Shown in pieces: positions 7,624-14,835 of a DNA stretch of 40,674 nt. Both the position numbers and the translations under genes were made by a program. The DNA comes from JAYSFC01 sp041913505 (GTDB lineage: Bacteria; Pseudomonadota; Gammaproteobacteria; Burkholderiales; Burkholderiaceae_C), in the NCBI GenBank assembly GCA_041913505.1, contig JAYSFC010000015.1:1-40674 (forward strand), written 5' to 3'. Position 1 is the first letter of the stretch, and each line of letters opens with the position of its first letter. The notes under the pieces were generated by a model. It ran no database searches, was not told the origin of the DNA, and saw only the letters and a list, made by a program, of their open reading frames with translations.

Positions 7624-8595
7624 CTAATTGTATGTATGCATCCAGGCGTTCACCCAGGCGGCCAGCGCCTCGCCGATCCGGTTGCCGCCGGGCGGCGCGG
7701 GGGGCAGGCCCAGCACCTGCGCTGCCGCTTGCAGGGCGTGCAAGGGGTCGCGCAGATCCAGGGCCGGAGCGCCGTGCTGCTTGGAGAGTTTCTCGCCATC
7801 GGCGGCACGCACCAGGGGGGTGTGCAGATAGCAAGGGGTGGCCACACCCAGCGCATGCTGCAACAGGATCTGGCGGGGTGTATTGTCCGCCAGGTCTTCG
7901 CCGCGCACGACGTGGGTGATGCCCTGATCGGCATCGTCCACCACCACGGCCAGCTGGTAGGCCCATAGCCCGTCGGCGCGGCGCAGCACGAAGTCACCGA
8001 CGCTGCGGGCCACATCCTGTTGCTGGGCCCCGAGCCTGCGGTCGTGCCAGTGAAGTGTGCTATTTGCTACTGAAAAGTGAGCGCTCGAAGCCTTGTATTC
8101 AGGACATGAAAGCAATCGGGCTTGGTAGTCCGTGGTGTTGAAGCGCCAGGCCCTTGCCGTGCGCCCGCGCAGCCCCGCGCGGCAGGTGCCGGGGTAGGGG
8201 CGTTCCACATGGCGTTCGTGGGCCAGCCCCTGTGCGGCCCAGGCGGCCTCGATCTCTTTGCGCGTGCAGGCGCAGGGGTAGGCCCAGCCGCTGGCCTGCA
8301 ACTGCTCTAGCGCCTGCTGGTAGCGGGCCCCCCGGCGGGACTGCCACAGGGGCGGCGCGTCGGGGTGCAGGCCACAGGCGGCCAGCTGGGAGAGGATGAG
8401 TACATCGGCCCCGGGGGCGCAGCGCGGCGCGTCCACGTCCTCGATGCGCACGAGCCATTGCCCTGAATGGGCGCGTGCATCGAGCCAGCTCGCCAGCGCC
8501 GCCACGAGCGAGCCCGCGTGCAGGGGCCCTGTGGGTGACGGCGCAAAGCGGCCGACATAGGGGGCGGTACAGGAGGGCGCGCCCGGCGCCGCCAC
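7624..8595 (-). CDS. gluQRS: Glutamyl-Q tRNA(Asp) synthetase
   Basis: A GluRS paralogue lacking the anticodon-binding domain. It activates glutamate and attaches it to queuosine at position 34 of tRNA-Asp. Visible are the class I signature region RFAPSPTGPLHAGSL near the N-terminus, the zinc-binding Cys cluster CACTRKE with a later CRAG cysteine, and a KLSKQ motif near residue 271. The frame is open far upstream, but that part overlaps the next gene; a GTG at 8595, or a TTG at 8604 overlapping the stop of the upstream gene, are the plausible starts. Residues about 162-184 are encoded by a locally AT-richer patch and look like an insertion between the zinc region and the HWHDRRLG segment (see the repeat entry). 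Confidence 0.93.
   Translation of the reverse strand: MAAPGAPSCTAPYVGRFAPSPTGPLHAGSLVAALASWLDARAHSGQWLVRIEDVDAPRCAPGADVLILSQLAACGLHPDAPPLWQSRRGARYQQALEQLQASGWAYPCACTRKEIEAAWAAQGLAHERHVERPYPGTCRAGLRGRTARAWRFNTTDYQARLLSCPEYKASSAHFSVANSTLHWHDRRLGAQQQDVARSVGDFVLRRADGLWAYQLAVVVDDADQGITHVVRGEDLADNTPRQILLQHALGVATPCYLHTPLVRAADGEKLSKQHGAPALDLRDPLHALQAAAQVLGLPPAPPGGNRIGEALAAWVNAWMHTYN
8058..8110. repeat. Candidate low-GC interspersed element inside gluQRS
   Basis: An AT-richer patch in otherwise GC-rich coding sequence begins GCTATTTGCTACTGAAAAG on the plus strand and contains the hexamer AGCGCT. It keeps the gluQRS frame open and encodes residues that I do not recognise as part of the family. Its style (start at CTAT, A-run, then an AGCGCT core) resembles the repeat at 37839-37888, but base-by-base similarity is weaker, so membership in the same family is only a suggestion. 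Confidence 0.4.
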
Positions 8596-8600
8596 TTCGC

Positions 8601-9692
8601 TCAAGCCACGGCCAGGGCCAGTTCCAGCCCCGAAACGAATGCATCTTCCACCCGATGGCCCAGGCACCAATCGCCGCAGGCCCCGAGGCCCGAGGCGCTA
8701 TCCCACAGATGGCTGCGGCCCAGCGCGGCGGTGGTCTGCGCGTAGCGCCAGCGGCGCACCTCGGCCCAGGTGGGCTCCGCACGGATGCCGGTCACTTCCG
8801 AGAAAGCGCGGTGCAGCTTGGCCTGCACGCGCTGCGGATCGTCCCCAAGGTGCTCTTGCGACCACGCGGGACTGGCCTGCACGGTCCAGCGCTCGATCTG
8901 GCTGCGCCCGGGCTTGGACGATTCGCGCGCGAGCCAGGCGATGCGGTGGTGGGTGCTGCGCGCCGCGTTCCACTGCGGGCCCAGTGTGGTCAGGCCGGGT
9001 TGCACGGCCTGGGGAAAGGCCAGCATCAGCGTCCAGCAGGGGGCGATGGAGACATCGGACAAAGGCGCGTGCAGCGCGGTCGAAATTTCCGACGCTTCGA
9101 GCAGGGCGCGGGTCTGGGGCGCGGGCTGCGCGAAGAGGACGGCATCGAAGCCCGCGTGCACCTGGCGGCTGCCGCCTTCGGTCTCGCAGTCGAGCTGCCA
9201 GGCCAGGGGCTGGAGCCGGTCGCGCTCAAGGCGCACCACGCGCGTGTGGGCGTGCAGGCGGCCCGCTTGCGCAATCGGGGAGGCCCAGGTTGCGACCAGC
9301 GATTGCATGCCGGGCTGCGCCACCCAGTGCGACTCGCGCGGCGGCGGCGCGGCGGCAGCCACGCGGCCTGCGGCGTCAAGCACGCGCACGGTGGTCGCGC
9401 TCCAGGGGCGGTACTGGCCGGGCACGGTCTGCAGCGCGCGCTCAAAGCGGTGGTCGCGCACCGTGAAGTACTGGGCGCCGGCATCGAAGCCACCGAAGGA
9501 GGACATGTGCGTGGCCATGCGGCCGCCCGGTTGCGCCTCGCGTTCGAACACCGTGACCTCATGGCCGGCCTGCATGAGCGTGCGTGCGCAGGCCACGCCC
9601 GCCATGCCGGCGCCAACGATGGCAATGCGGCGTGCCGGGGGGGCTGCAGGGCGTCGCAGCCGGGTGCGGGAGCGGGGAGCGGGGGCGGTCAT
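8601..9692 (-). CDS. Renalase-like FAD/NAD(P)-dependent oxidoreductase
   Basis: 363 residues from the ATG at 9692, preceded by the Shine-Dalgarno-like GAAAGG. The N-terminus carries the FAD-binding GxGxxG motif (GAGMAG, 27-32), an acidic residue at the end of the second strand (E50) and QPGGRMATH, followed by FDAGAQYFTVRD. This is the pattern of bacterial renalase-like flavoproteins, which oxidise misfolded dihydronicotinamide isomers or related substrates; the actual substrate here is unknown. It lies downstream of the LysR gene on the same strand with a 95-bp gap and runs directly into gluQRS. The long upstream open frame (to 10001) overlaps the LysR gene and is a shadow. Confidence 0.85.
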   Translation of the reverse strand: MTAPAPRSRTRLRRPAAPPARRIAIVGAGMAGVACARTLMQAGHEVTVFEREAQPGGRMATHMSSFGGFDAGAQYFTVRDHRFERALQTVPGQYRPWSATTVRVLDAAGRVAAAAPPPRESHWVAQPGMQSLVATWASPIAQAGRLHAHTRVVRLERDRLQPLAWQLDCETEGGSRQVHAGFDAVLFAQPAPQTRALLEASEISTALHAPLSDVSIAPCWTLMLAFPQAVQPGLTTLGPQWNAARSTHHRIAWLARESSKPGRSQIERWTVQASPAWSQEHLGDDPQRVQAKLHRAFSEVTGIRAEPTWAEVRRWRYAQTTAALGRSHLWDSASGLGACGDWCLGHRVEDAFVSGLELALAVA

Positions 9693-9787
9693 GGCAGGCC
9701 TTTCGTTGTGGCAATGGATGCGAGGAAGGACAGGACCCACTCTACACGCGCGCGGCGCTGCCGGAACGCGTGGAAACACGCCTTGGA

Positions 9788-10735
9788 TCAGAAATGGTGG
9801 TTTTCGATGAGGGCGCGGCGCGTGGCCATGCTTCCGAGCTGGTCGATCCACCACTGCAGCGCGCGGCCCGGTGCCGCGTGGCTCGGGCCGCCCCAGGCGT
9901 AGTGCAGGCGCACGACGCGCTCGGCGCGTGCCACGCGGCGCACCACGAGGTGGCCGGCCTCGACATAGGGTCGCACCATTGGCTCGGGCAGAAAGCCGCA
10001 ACCCAGGCCACGCAGCTGGGCCTGGATCTTGGCCTGCATGGTGTCCACGGTGAGCACGTCCTGCCCGCCCAGCAGGCCCATGGTGGCGCCGCCGCGCTGG
10101 GCCGAATCGGCCACGGCCACGGCTCGGTGCTGCAGCAGCTGGGTGTCGGTGATGGGCTCGGCCGCAGACGCGAGCGGATGGTGGGGCGCCACGACGAAGA
10201 CGAACAGCACGTCGCCGAGCACGCGCGCCTGCAGGCCGCTCACGTTGCTGGCCTGGACGGCGACGCCAATGGCCAGGTCCGCACGGCCCGAGGTCAGCGC
10301 CTCGAGCGTGCCCGTGAGGATGCCATCGCGCAGCTTGAGCCGCGTGGGCGGTGAGAGTGCGTAGAACGCCTCGACCAGTTCAAGCAGCGTGGTGCCCGAG
10401 ATGAGTCCGTCGGACGCCACCGTGAGCTGCGGCTCCCAGCCCGTGGCCACGCGCCGCACGCGGTGGGCCACGGCGTCGAGGTCTTCGAGCAGGCGCGCGC
10501 CCTCGCGCAGCAGCTCGGCGCCGGCCTGGGTGGGCCGGGCCTGGCGTGCGCTGCGGTCGAACAGCAGCACATCGAGCGCGTCCTCGATCTGGCGCACGCG
10601 GTAGGTCAGCGCGCTGGGCACCAGGCCCAGCTGCCGCGCCGCCGCCGCAAAGCTGCCGGCCTCGGCGATGGCCTGGAGCATGGCCAGCGCATCGGGCGTG
10701 AGCACGTCGCGGGCGGAGGGCGGGGTGTGGGGCAT
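9788..10735 (-). CDS. LysR-family transcriptional regulator
   Basis: 315 residues. The N-terminal winged helix-turn-helix occupies about residues 14-72, with FAAAARQLGLVPSALTYRVR as the recognition region, followed by the usual linker helix and a periplasmic-binding-like effector domain (starting near LTVASDGLISG). It is transcribed divergently from the pirin-DoxX-flavodoxin-OsmC cluster, with 105 bp between start codons. That gap holds a LysR-type palindrome, so control of the cluster plus autoregulation is likely. The inducer is unknown; the target genes suggest an electrophile, quinone or oxidant. Confidence 0.92.
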   Translation of the reverse strand: MPHTPPSARDVLTPDALAMLQAIAEAGSFAAAARQLGLVPSALTYRVRQIEDALDVLLFDRSARQARPTQAGAELLREGARLLEDLDAVAHRVRRVATGWEPQLTVASDGLISGTTLLELVEAFYALSPPTRLKLRDGILTGTLEALTSGRADLAIGVAVQASNVSGLQARVLGDVLFVFVVAPHHPLASAAEPITDTQLLQHRAVAVADSAQRGGATMGLLGGQDVLTVDTMQAKIQAQLRGLGCGFLPEPMVRPYVEAGHLVVRRVARAERVVRLHYAWGGPSHAAPGRALQWWIDQLGSMATRRALIENHHF

Positions 10736-10752
10736 GGCGGGTGTGGCGCTAT

Positions 10753-10778
10753 TTCAAAGTTTTTGAATGATGCCATCA
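10753..10778. promoter_or_regulatory. LysR-type operator: two adjacent palindromes
   Basis: TTCAAA-GTT-TTTGAA (10753-10767) is a perfect 6-bp dyad containing the T-N11-A pattern of LysR recognition sites. It is followed at once by TGATG-C-CATCA (10768-10778), another perfect dyad. If the TACAGT at 10812-10817 is the -10 box of the pirin gene, the first palindrome is centred near -64 and the second near -51. These fit the recognition and activation sites of LysR regulators. The site begins 18 bp from the LysR start codon, so it could also autoregulate. Confidence 0.65.
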
Positions 10779-10811
10779 ATGCCGCTGTCCCACGAGTGCG
10801 GGGCCCGGTTC

Positions 10812-10817
10812 TACAGT
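10812..10817 (+). promoter_or_regulatory. Putative -10 box of the pirin gene
   Basis: TACAGT lies 23 bp before the ATG of the pirin gene. No good -35 hexamer is found at 16-18 bp upstream, which suits an activator-dependent promoter. A Shine-Dalgarno site GAAAGGAG follows at 10827-10834. Confidence 0.4.
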
Positions 10818-10840
10818 GAAGCCATTGAAAGGAGCACCCC

Positions 10841-11542
10841 ATGCTGACTCTGCGCAAATCCCAGGACCGAGGCCATGCCGACCATGGCTGGCTCAACTCG
10901 TACCACAGCTTTTCGTTTGCGGGCTACTACGACCCGCGCCACATGGGCTGGGGCAACCTGCGCGTGATCAACGAGGACCGCATCGCGCCCGGCACCGGCT
11001 TCGGCACGCACGGCCACCGCGACATGGAAATCATCAGCTACGTGCTGTCGGGCGAACTGGCCCACCAGGACAGCATGGGCAACGTGCAGGCCATCCCTCC
11101 GGGCGACGTGCAGCGCATGAGCGCGGGCAGCGGCGTGATGCACAGCGAGTTCAACCACGCCGAGGGCCAGTCCACGCATTTCCTGCAGATCTGGATCGAG
11201 CCCAACGTGCGCGGCATTGCGCCGAGCTATGAGCAAAAGCGTTTCGCCGACACCGAAAAGCGTGGCCAGTTGCGCCGCGTGGCCTCGCCCGACGGCGCTG
11301 ACGGTTCGGTCACGATCCACGCCGATGCCACGCTTTACGCTGGCCTGTTCGATGGTGCCGAAAGTACCCGCCTGGCGATCGTGCCGGGCCGCAAGGCCTA
11401 CGTGCACCTGGTGCGCGGCACGCTGGAGGTCAATGGCCAGTCACTGCGCGGCGGCGACGCGGCGCTGCTCGACAACGAGGGCAGCGTAGCCCTGTCGGGC
11501 GGCCGCGATGCCGAGGTACTGGTTTTCGACCTTGCCGCCTGA
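10841..11542 (+). CDS. Pirin-family protein, YhhW-type (putative quercetin 2,3-dioxygenase)
   Basis: 233 residues, the length of the E. coli YhhW class, starting at an ATG with a strong GAAAGGAG ribosome site. The metal-binding cupin residues fall at His57, His59, His101 and Glu103, the same positions as I recall for YhhW (motifs GTHGHRDME and GVMHSEFNH). Members of this class bind one metal ion and can cleave flavonols such as quercetin in vitro; the physiological substrate is usually unknown. It is the first gene of a plus-strand series with a DoxX protein, a flavodoxin, an OsmC protein and a second pirin. Confidence 0.92.
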   Translation: MLTLRKSQDRGHADHGWLNSYHSFSFAGYYDPRHMGWGNLRVINEDRIAPGTGFGTHGHRDMEIISYVLSGELAHQDSMGNVQAIPPGDVQRMSAGSGVMHSEFNHAEGQSTHFLQIWIEPNVRGIAPSYEQKRFADTEKRGQLRRVASPDGADGSVTIHADATLYAGLFDGAESTRLAIVPGRKAYVHLVRGTLEVNGQSLRGGDAALLDNEGSVALSGGRDAEVLVFDLAA

Positions 11543-11597
11543 GTTGTTGTTCCACATCGTTTTCTCGTATCCATCCACCCATCCAAGGAGTTCCACC

Positions 11598-12011
11598 ATG
11601 TTTGCTTCTCTCCAGAATCCCCTGGCCCTCGTCGGCCGCATCCTTCTCGCACTGCTGTTCGTGCCGGCGGGATTTGGCAAGCTCACCGGCTTTGCCGGCA
11701 CCGTGGGCTACGCCACGGCGATGGGCATGCCGCTACCCACCGTGGGCGTGGCCATCGGCCTCGTGATTGAACTGGCGGGCGGCCTGGCGCTGCTGGCCGG
11801 CTTTGGCACGCGCTTCGCGGCACTGGTGCTGGCGCTGTTCACGCTGGTGGCCAGCTTCATCTTCCACGGCTACTGGGCGCTGCCTGCGGACCAGCAGATG
11901 ATGCAGCAGCTCCTGTTCTTCAAGAACATCGGCGTCACGGGCGGCTTGCTGGCTTTCGCGGCCTTTGGCGCAGGCGCCTGGAGCGTGGACGGCGCACGCA
12001 CGGCCCGCTGA
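11598..12011 (+). CDS. DoxX-family inner membrane protein
   Basis: 137 residues from the ATG at 11598, with AAGGAG seven bases upstream. Four hydrophobic segments are seen, with the family pattern GRILLALLFVPAGFGKL near the N-terminus, IELAGGLALLAGFGTR in the middle and FFKNIGVTGGLL near the end. DoxX proteins are associated with thiosulfate/quinone or redox-stress functions, but the biochemical role of this subtype is not settled. Its place between a pirin and a flavodoxin points to a membrane-linked redox-stress role. A hairpin terminator follows, so part of the transcript may end here. Confidence 0.88.
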   Translation: MFASLQNPLALVGRILLALLFVPAGFGKLTGFAGTVGYATAMGMPLPTVGVAIGLVIELAGGLALLAGFGTRFAALVLALFTLVASFIFHGYWALPADQQMMQQLLFFKNIGVTGGLLAFAAFGAGAWSVDGARTAR

Positions 12012-12024
12012 TTGATGATACTGG

Positions 12025-12057
12025 GCGGAGCGCCAGAGGGGCGCTCCGCTTCTTTTT
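12025..12057 (+). terminator. Rho-independent terminator after doxX-like gene
   Basis: A perfect 10-bp stem (GCGGAGCGCC at 12025-12034 with GGCGCTCCGC at 12040-12049), a 5-base loop and a T-rich tail (TTCTTTTT). It separates the pirin-DoxX pair from the flavodoxin gene that starts at 12094. Confidence 0.85.
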
Positions 12058-12093
12058 GCCGACCCGCTTTTCACCCTCCGTTTCAGGAACCCC

Positions 12094-12648
12094 ATGGCAC
12101 AGATCGCAGTCGTCTTCCACTCGGGCTACGGCCACACGCAGCGCCTGGCACAGGCCGTGGCGCAAGGTGCCGGTGCCCAGCTCATCGCGATCGATGCGGA
12201 CGGCCACCTGCCTGAAGGTGCCTGGGAGCAGTTGGCCGCGGCCGATGCCATCATCTTCGGCGCTCCCACCTACATGGGCGGGCCGAGCTGGCAGTTCAAG
12301 AAATTCGCCGACGCAAGCTCCAAGCCCTGGTTTGCCCGCGCCTGGAAAGACAAGCTGTTCGCTGGCTTCACCAACAGCGGCAGCACCAACGGCGACAAGC
12401 AGGTCACGCTCGACTACCTGTTCCACCTGGCCATGCAGCACGGAGGGTTATGGGTGGGCAATGGCATGCTACCGGCTAGCGCCAAGGCATCGCAGCGCAA
12501 CGACGTGAACTGGATCGGCGCATACAGCGGCGCCATGGCGCAGTCGCCCACCGACGCCTCGGCCGCAGAGATGGCGGCGGGTGACCTCGAAACCGGCCGC
12601 CAGTTCGGCGAGCGCGTGGCTGCCGCGGCCGAGCGCTGGGCCCGCTGA
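12094..12648 (+). CDS. Flavodoxin-like NAD(P)H-dependent oxidoreductase (WrbA-related)
   Basis: 184 residues. The FMN phosphate-binding loop HSGYGHTQRLA is at about 9-19 and a second flavin loop reads GAPTYMGGPSWQFK, as in WrbA and related flavodoxin-fold quinone or azo reductases. The protein lacks the longer C-terminal part needed to call it a standard WrbA. The expected role is two-electron reduction of quinones or nitro/azo compounds, avoiding radical formation. It lies after a terminator and 82 bp downstream of the DoxX gene, with only a weak ribosome site (CAGGA). Confidence 0.85.
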   Translation: MAQIAVVFHSGYGHTQRLAQAVAQGAGAQLIAIDADGHLPEGAWEQLAAADAIIFGAPTYMGGPSWQFKKFADASSKPWFARAWKDKLFAGFTNSGSTNGDKQVTLDYLFHLAMQHGGLWVGNGMLPASAKASQRNDVNWIGAYSGAMAQSPTDASAAEMAAGDLETGRQFGERVAAAAERWAR

Positions 12649-12663
12649 ACGCGGCGTTCGCGC

Positions 12664-12669
12664 TACATT
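12664..12669 (+). promoter_or_regulatory. Putative -10 box of the osmC-like gene
   Basis: TACATT lies 34 bp upstream of the OsmC-like start, in the 54-bp gap after the flavodoxin gene. A convincing -35 box was not found. An AAGGAG ribosome site follows further downstream, just before the ATG at 12703. Confidence 0.3.
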
Positions 12670-12702
12670 GACCCGAAACCGGAAATCTAAGGAGAACCTT
12701 CC

Positions 12703-13110
12703 ATGGCAATCGAACTGCGGCGCATCTCGGGGGCCCCCATGGCCCAGGCGGTGAGCATTCGCGGCCACGAATTCGTGGCCGATGGCACCCTGGAGGAGGG
12801 CGGGGGCGACAGCGGCCCGAACCCCCACGATCTGTACGACGCGGCGCTGGGCGCCTGCAAGGCGCTCACCGTACTCTGGTATGCGCGCCGCAAGGGCATG
12901 TCGGTGCAGGATGTGCAGACGGTGATCGAGCGCGACGCCTCTGCAGAGCGCAGCGGCACCTACCGCCTCACGGCGCGGCTGCAGGTGAGTGGCGATCTCA
13001 CTGACGCGCAGATCGCCGAGCTGGAAACCGTTGCGCACAAGTGCCCCGTGCACAAGCTCATGACCACGGTGACGACCGAGATCAGCACCTCGGTGGAGCG
13101 CATGCCATGA
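12703..13110 (+). CDS. OsmC/Ohr-family peroxiredoxin-like protein
   Basis: 135 residues, starting at an ATG preceded by AAGGAG. The two redox cysteines of the family are present: Cys52 (in ALGACKALTVLWY) and Cys114 (in AHKCPVHKL). OsmC proteins reduce organic hydroperoxides with these thiols, usually with lipoyl-type reductants. The absence of the Ohr-specific context makes the OsmC branch more likely. Its stop codon overlaps the start of the second pirin gene (ATGA), so the two are translationally coupled. Confidence 0.88.
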   Translation: MAIELRRISGAPMAQAVSIRGHEFVADGTLEEGGGDSGPNPHDLYDAALGACKALTVLWYARRKGMSVQDVQTVIERDASAERSGTYRLTARLQVSGDLTDAQIAELETVAHKCPVHKLMTTVTTEISTSVERMP

Positions 13111-14000
13111 GCGGCGATACCCTGCATCTCAAAGGCCATGCCAAGGACCTGGGCGGCGGCTTCACCGTGCGCCGCGTGCTGCCCGCGCTGCAGCGCCAGG
13201 CCGTGGGGCCATTTCTGTTCTTCGACCACTTCGGGCCCGTCACCGTGCATCCGCAGGACGAGCACGACGTGCGCCCCCACCCGCACATCGGCCTGGCCAC
13301 GGTGACCTACCTGTTCGAGGGCGCGATCCTGCACCGCGACAGCCTGGGTTCGCTGCAGCAGATCGAGCCCGGCGCCATCAACTGGATGACGGCCGGGCGC
13401 GGCATCGTGCACTCCGAGCGCCGTCCCGAGGCCCTGGCCGCGCGCGACTACGTGAACCACGGCCTGCAGCTGTGGACCGCGCTGCCACGCGAGCACGAGG
13501 AGGCGGAGCCTGCCTTCGTGCACACGCCCGCCGAGGCCATCCCCGAGGTGGCCGTGGATGGCGCCGTGGTGCGCGTGCTGATCGGCGAGGCGTTCGGCCG
13601 CACGTCACCCGTGGCCACGTTGAGCCCCACGCTGTACCTGGACGTGCAACTGCCGGCCGGGGCCACGTTCACACTGCCTGCGCTCGCGCCCGAGATGGCG
13701 CTCTACAGCGTGGATGTGGACCTGTCGCTGGAAGGCGAGAGCGAACCCCTGCCCGCGCGCACCATGGGCGTGTTGCCCGCGGGGCAGGGTGCACGGGTGC
13801 ACGCCATGGGTGCGGCGGTGCGGTTCGTGGTGATTGGTGGCGCGCCGCTCGACGGGCCGCGCCACATGTGGTGGAACTTCGTTTCCAGCCGCAAGGAGCG
13901 CATCGTGCAGGCCGCGCAGGACTGGGAAGACCAGGCCATGGGCCAGGTGCCGGGCGAGACGGAGTTCATTCCGCTGCCCGAGCGACGCTTCAAATCCTGA
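13107..14000 (+). CDS. Pirin-family protein, long type
   Basis: 297 residues from the ATG at 13107, which overlaps the osmC-like stop codon. The cupin metal ligands are His58, His60, His102 and Glu104 (HPHIGLATV and GRGIVHSERR). Its length and C-terminal domain (ending in FIPLPERRFKS) place it with the larger bicupin pirins, a different branch from the YhhW-type protein at 10841. Function in bacteria is poorly known; proposals include quercetinase activity and control of pyruvate metabolism. A cluster with two unrelated pirin types suggests two related aromatic or redox-active substrates. Confidence 0.9.
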   Translation: MSGDTLHLKGHAKDLGGGFTVRRVLPALQRQAVGPFLFFDHFGPVTVHPQDEHDVRPHPHIGLATVTYLFEGAILHRDSLGSLQQIEPGAINWMTAGRGIVHSERRPEALAARDYVNHGLQLWTALPREHEEAEPAFVHTPAEAIPEVAVDGAVVRVLIGEAFGRTSPVATLSPTLYLDVQLPAGATFTLPALAPEMALYSVDVDLSLEGESEPLPARTMGVLPAGQGARVHAMGAAVRFVVIGGAPLDGPRHMWWNFVSSRKERIVQAAQDWEDQAMGQVPGETEFIPLPERRFKS

Positions 14001-14012
14001 TTGATGGTGAAA

Positions 14013-14062
14013 TCGGCTGCATGTGCTTGCCAGCCGGTTACGGGCAGCTCACTTTTTGATAG
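14013..14062 (-). repeat. 50-nt interspersed repeat, copy at the trhO 3' end
   Basis: On the minus strand it starts CTATCAAAAA, has GCAAGCAC after exactly 32 bases and GCCGA after 5 more, the same register as the copy at 37839-37888. A hand alignment without gaps gives 33 identical bases of 50. It overlaps the last codons of trhO and supplies its TGA stop. The middle forms an imperfect inverted repeat (GTGCTTGCC against GGGCAGCTCAC on the plus strand). Confidence 0.65.
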
Positions 14063-14801
14063 TGATCTTGTCGGGTGCTGAGAGATCGGTGGCCAGCACC
14101 GTGCGCTCGTCGAACACGAAGCAGCCGCCGTGGTAGTGCGCGCCGTCGGTTTCCTCGAAGTACTTGAGGATGCCGCCTTCCAGCTGGTACACGTGCTCCA
14201 GCCCTTGCTCGCGCATGAGGATGGCGGCCTTCTCGCAGCGGATGCCGCCCGTGCAGTAGCTCACCACGGTCTTGCCGGCCAGCTCGGCCTTGTGGGCCGC
14301 GAGCGCGGGCGGGAATTCGGTGAACTTGGCGATGCGCCAGTCGATCGCATCGTCGAACGCACCCGCATCCACCTCGAACGCATTGCGCGTGTCGAGCGTG
14401 ACCACGGGGCGCCCCTCGTCGTCGTGGCCCTGGTCCAGCCAGCGGTGCAGCGTGGCAGGGCTCACCGAGGGCGCGCGGCCGTTGGCGGGCCGAATGGCCG
14501 GGTGGTCCATGCGGATGATCTCGCGCTTGACCTTGACCAGCATCTTGCGAAACGGCACGGTATCCGACCAGCTCTCCTTCGGATTCAGCTCCGCAAAGCG
14601 CGCGTCGGCGCGCAGTGCCTCGACGAAGCCGCGCACCGCAGCAGCGGGGCCGGCCAGAAACATGTTGATGCCTTCCTCGGCCAGCAGGATCGTGCCCTTG
14701 AGTTCAGCGGCCAGCGCCCGTGTGTGCAACAGGTCGCGCAGCGCCGCCGCGTCGGGCAGCGGCACGAACAGGTAGCAGGAAATGTTCAGGATGGCGTTCA
14801 C
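14049..14801 (-). CDS. trhO: tRNA uridine(34) hydroxylase, rhodanese-domain type
   Basis: 250 residues with a GTG start (14801). The N-terminal domain carries LAEEGINMFLAG, and the rhodanese domain has its catalytic Cys183 in YCTGGIRCEKA, followed by QLEGGILKYFE. TrhO forms 5-hydroxyuridine at the wobble position of certain tRNAs. E. coli TrhO is about 350 residues and has a Cys-rich tail; here the protein stops soon after CFVFDERTV, and its final codons and stop lie in a repeat element. It is the last gene of the SulP-GGDEF-ATPase unit, 34 bp after the ATPase gene. Confidence 0.9.
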   Translation of the reverse strand: MNAILNISCYLFVPLPDAAALRDLLHTRALAAELKGTILLAEEGINMFLAGPAAAVRGFVEALRADARFAELNPKESWSDTVPFRKMLVKVKREIIRMDHPAIRPANGRAPSVSPATLHRWLDQGHDDEGRPVVTLDTRNAFEVDAGAFDDAIDWRIAKFTEFPPALAAHKAELAGKTVVSYCTGGIRCEKAAILMREQGLEHVYQLEGGILKYFEETDGAHYHGGCFVFDERTVLATDLSAPDKITIKK

Positions 14802-14835
14802 GGTGTGCGCCCCGGGGCGGTGCCGGGGGATCGTG

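Noticed and set aside
7598..7966. N-terminal extension of trmB
   Set aside because: It overlaps gluQRS in another frame and is Arg/Gly/Ala-rich with no family resemblance.
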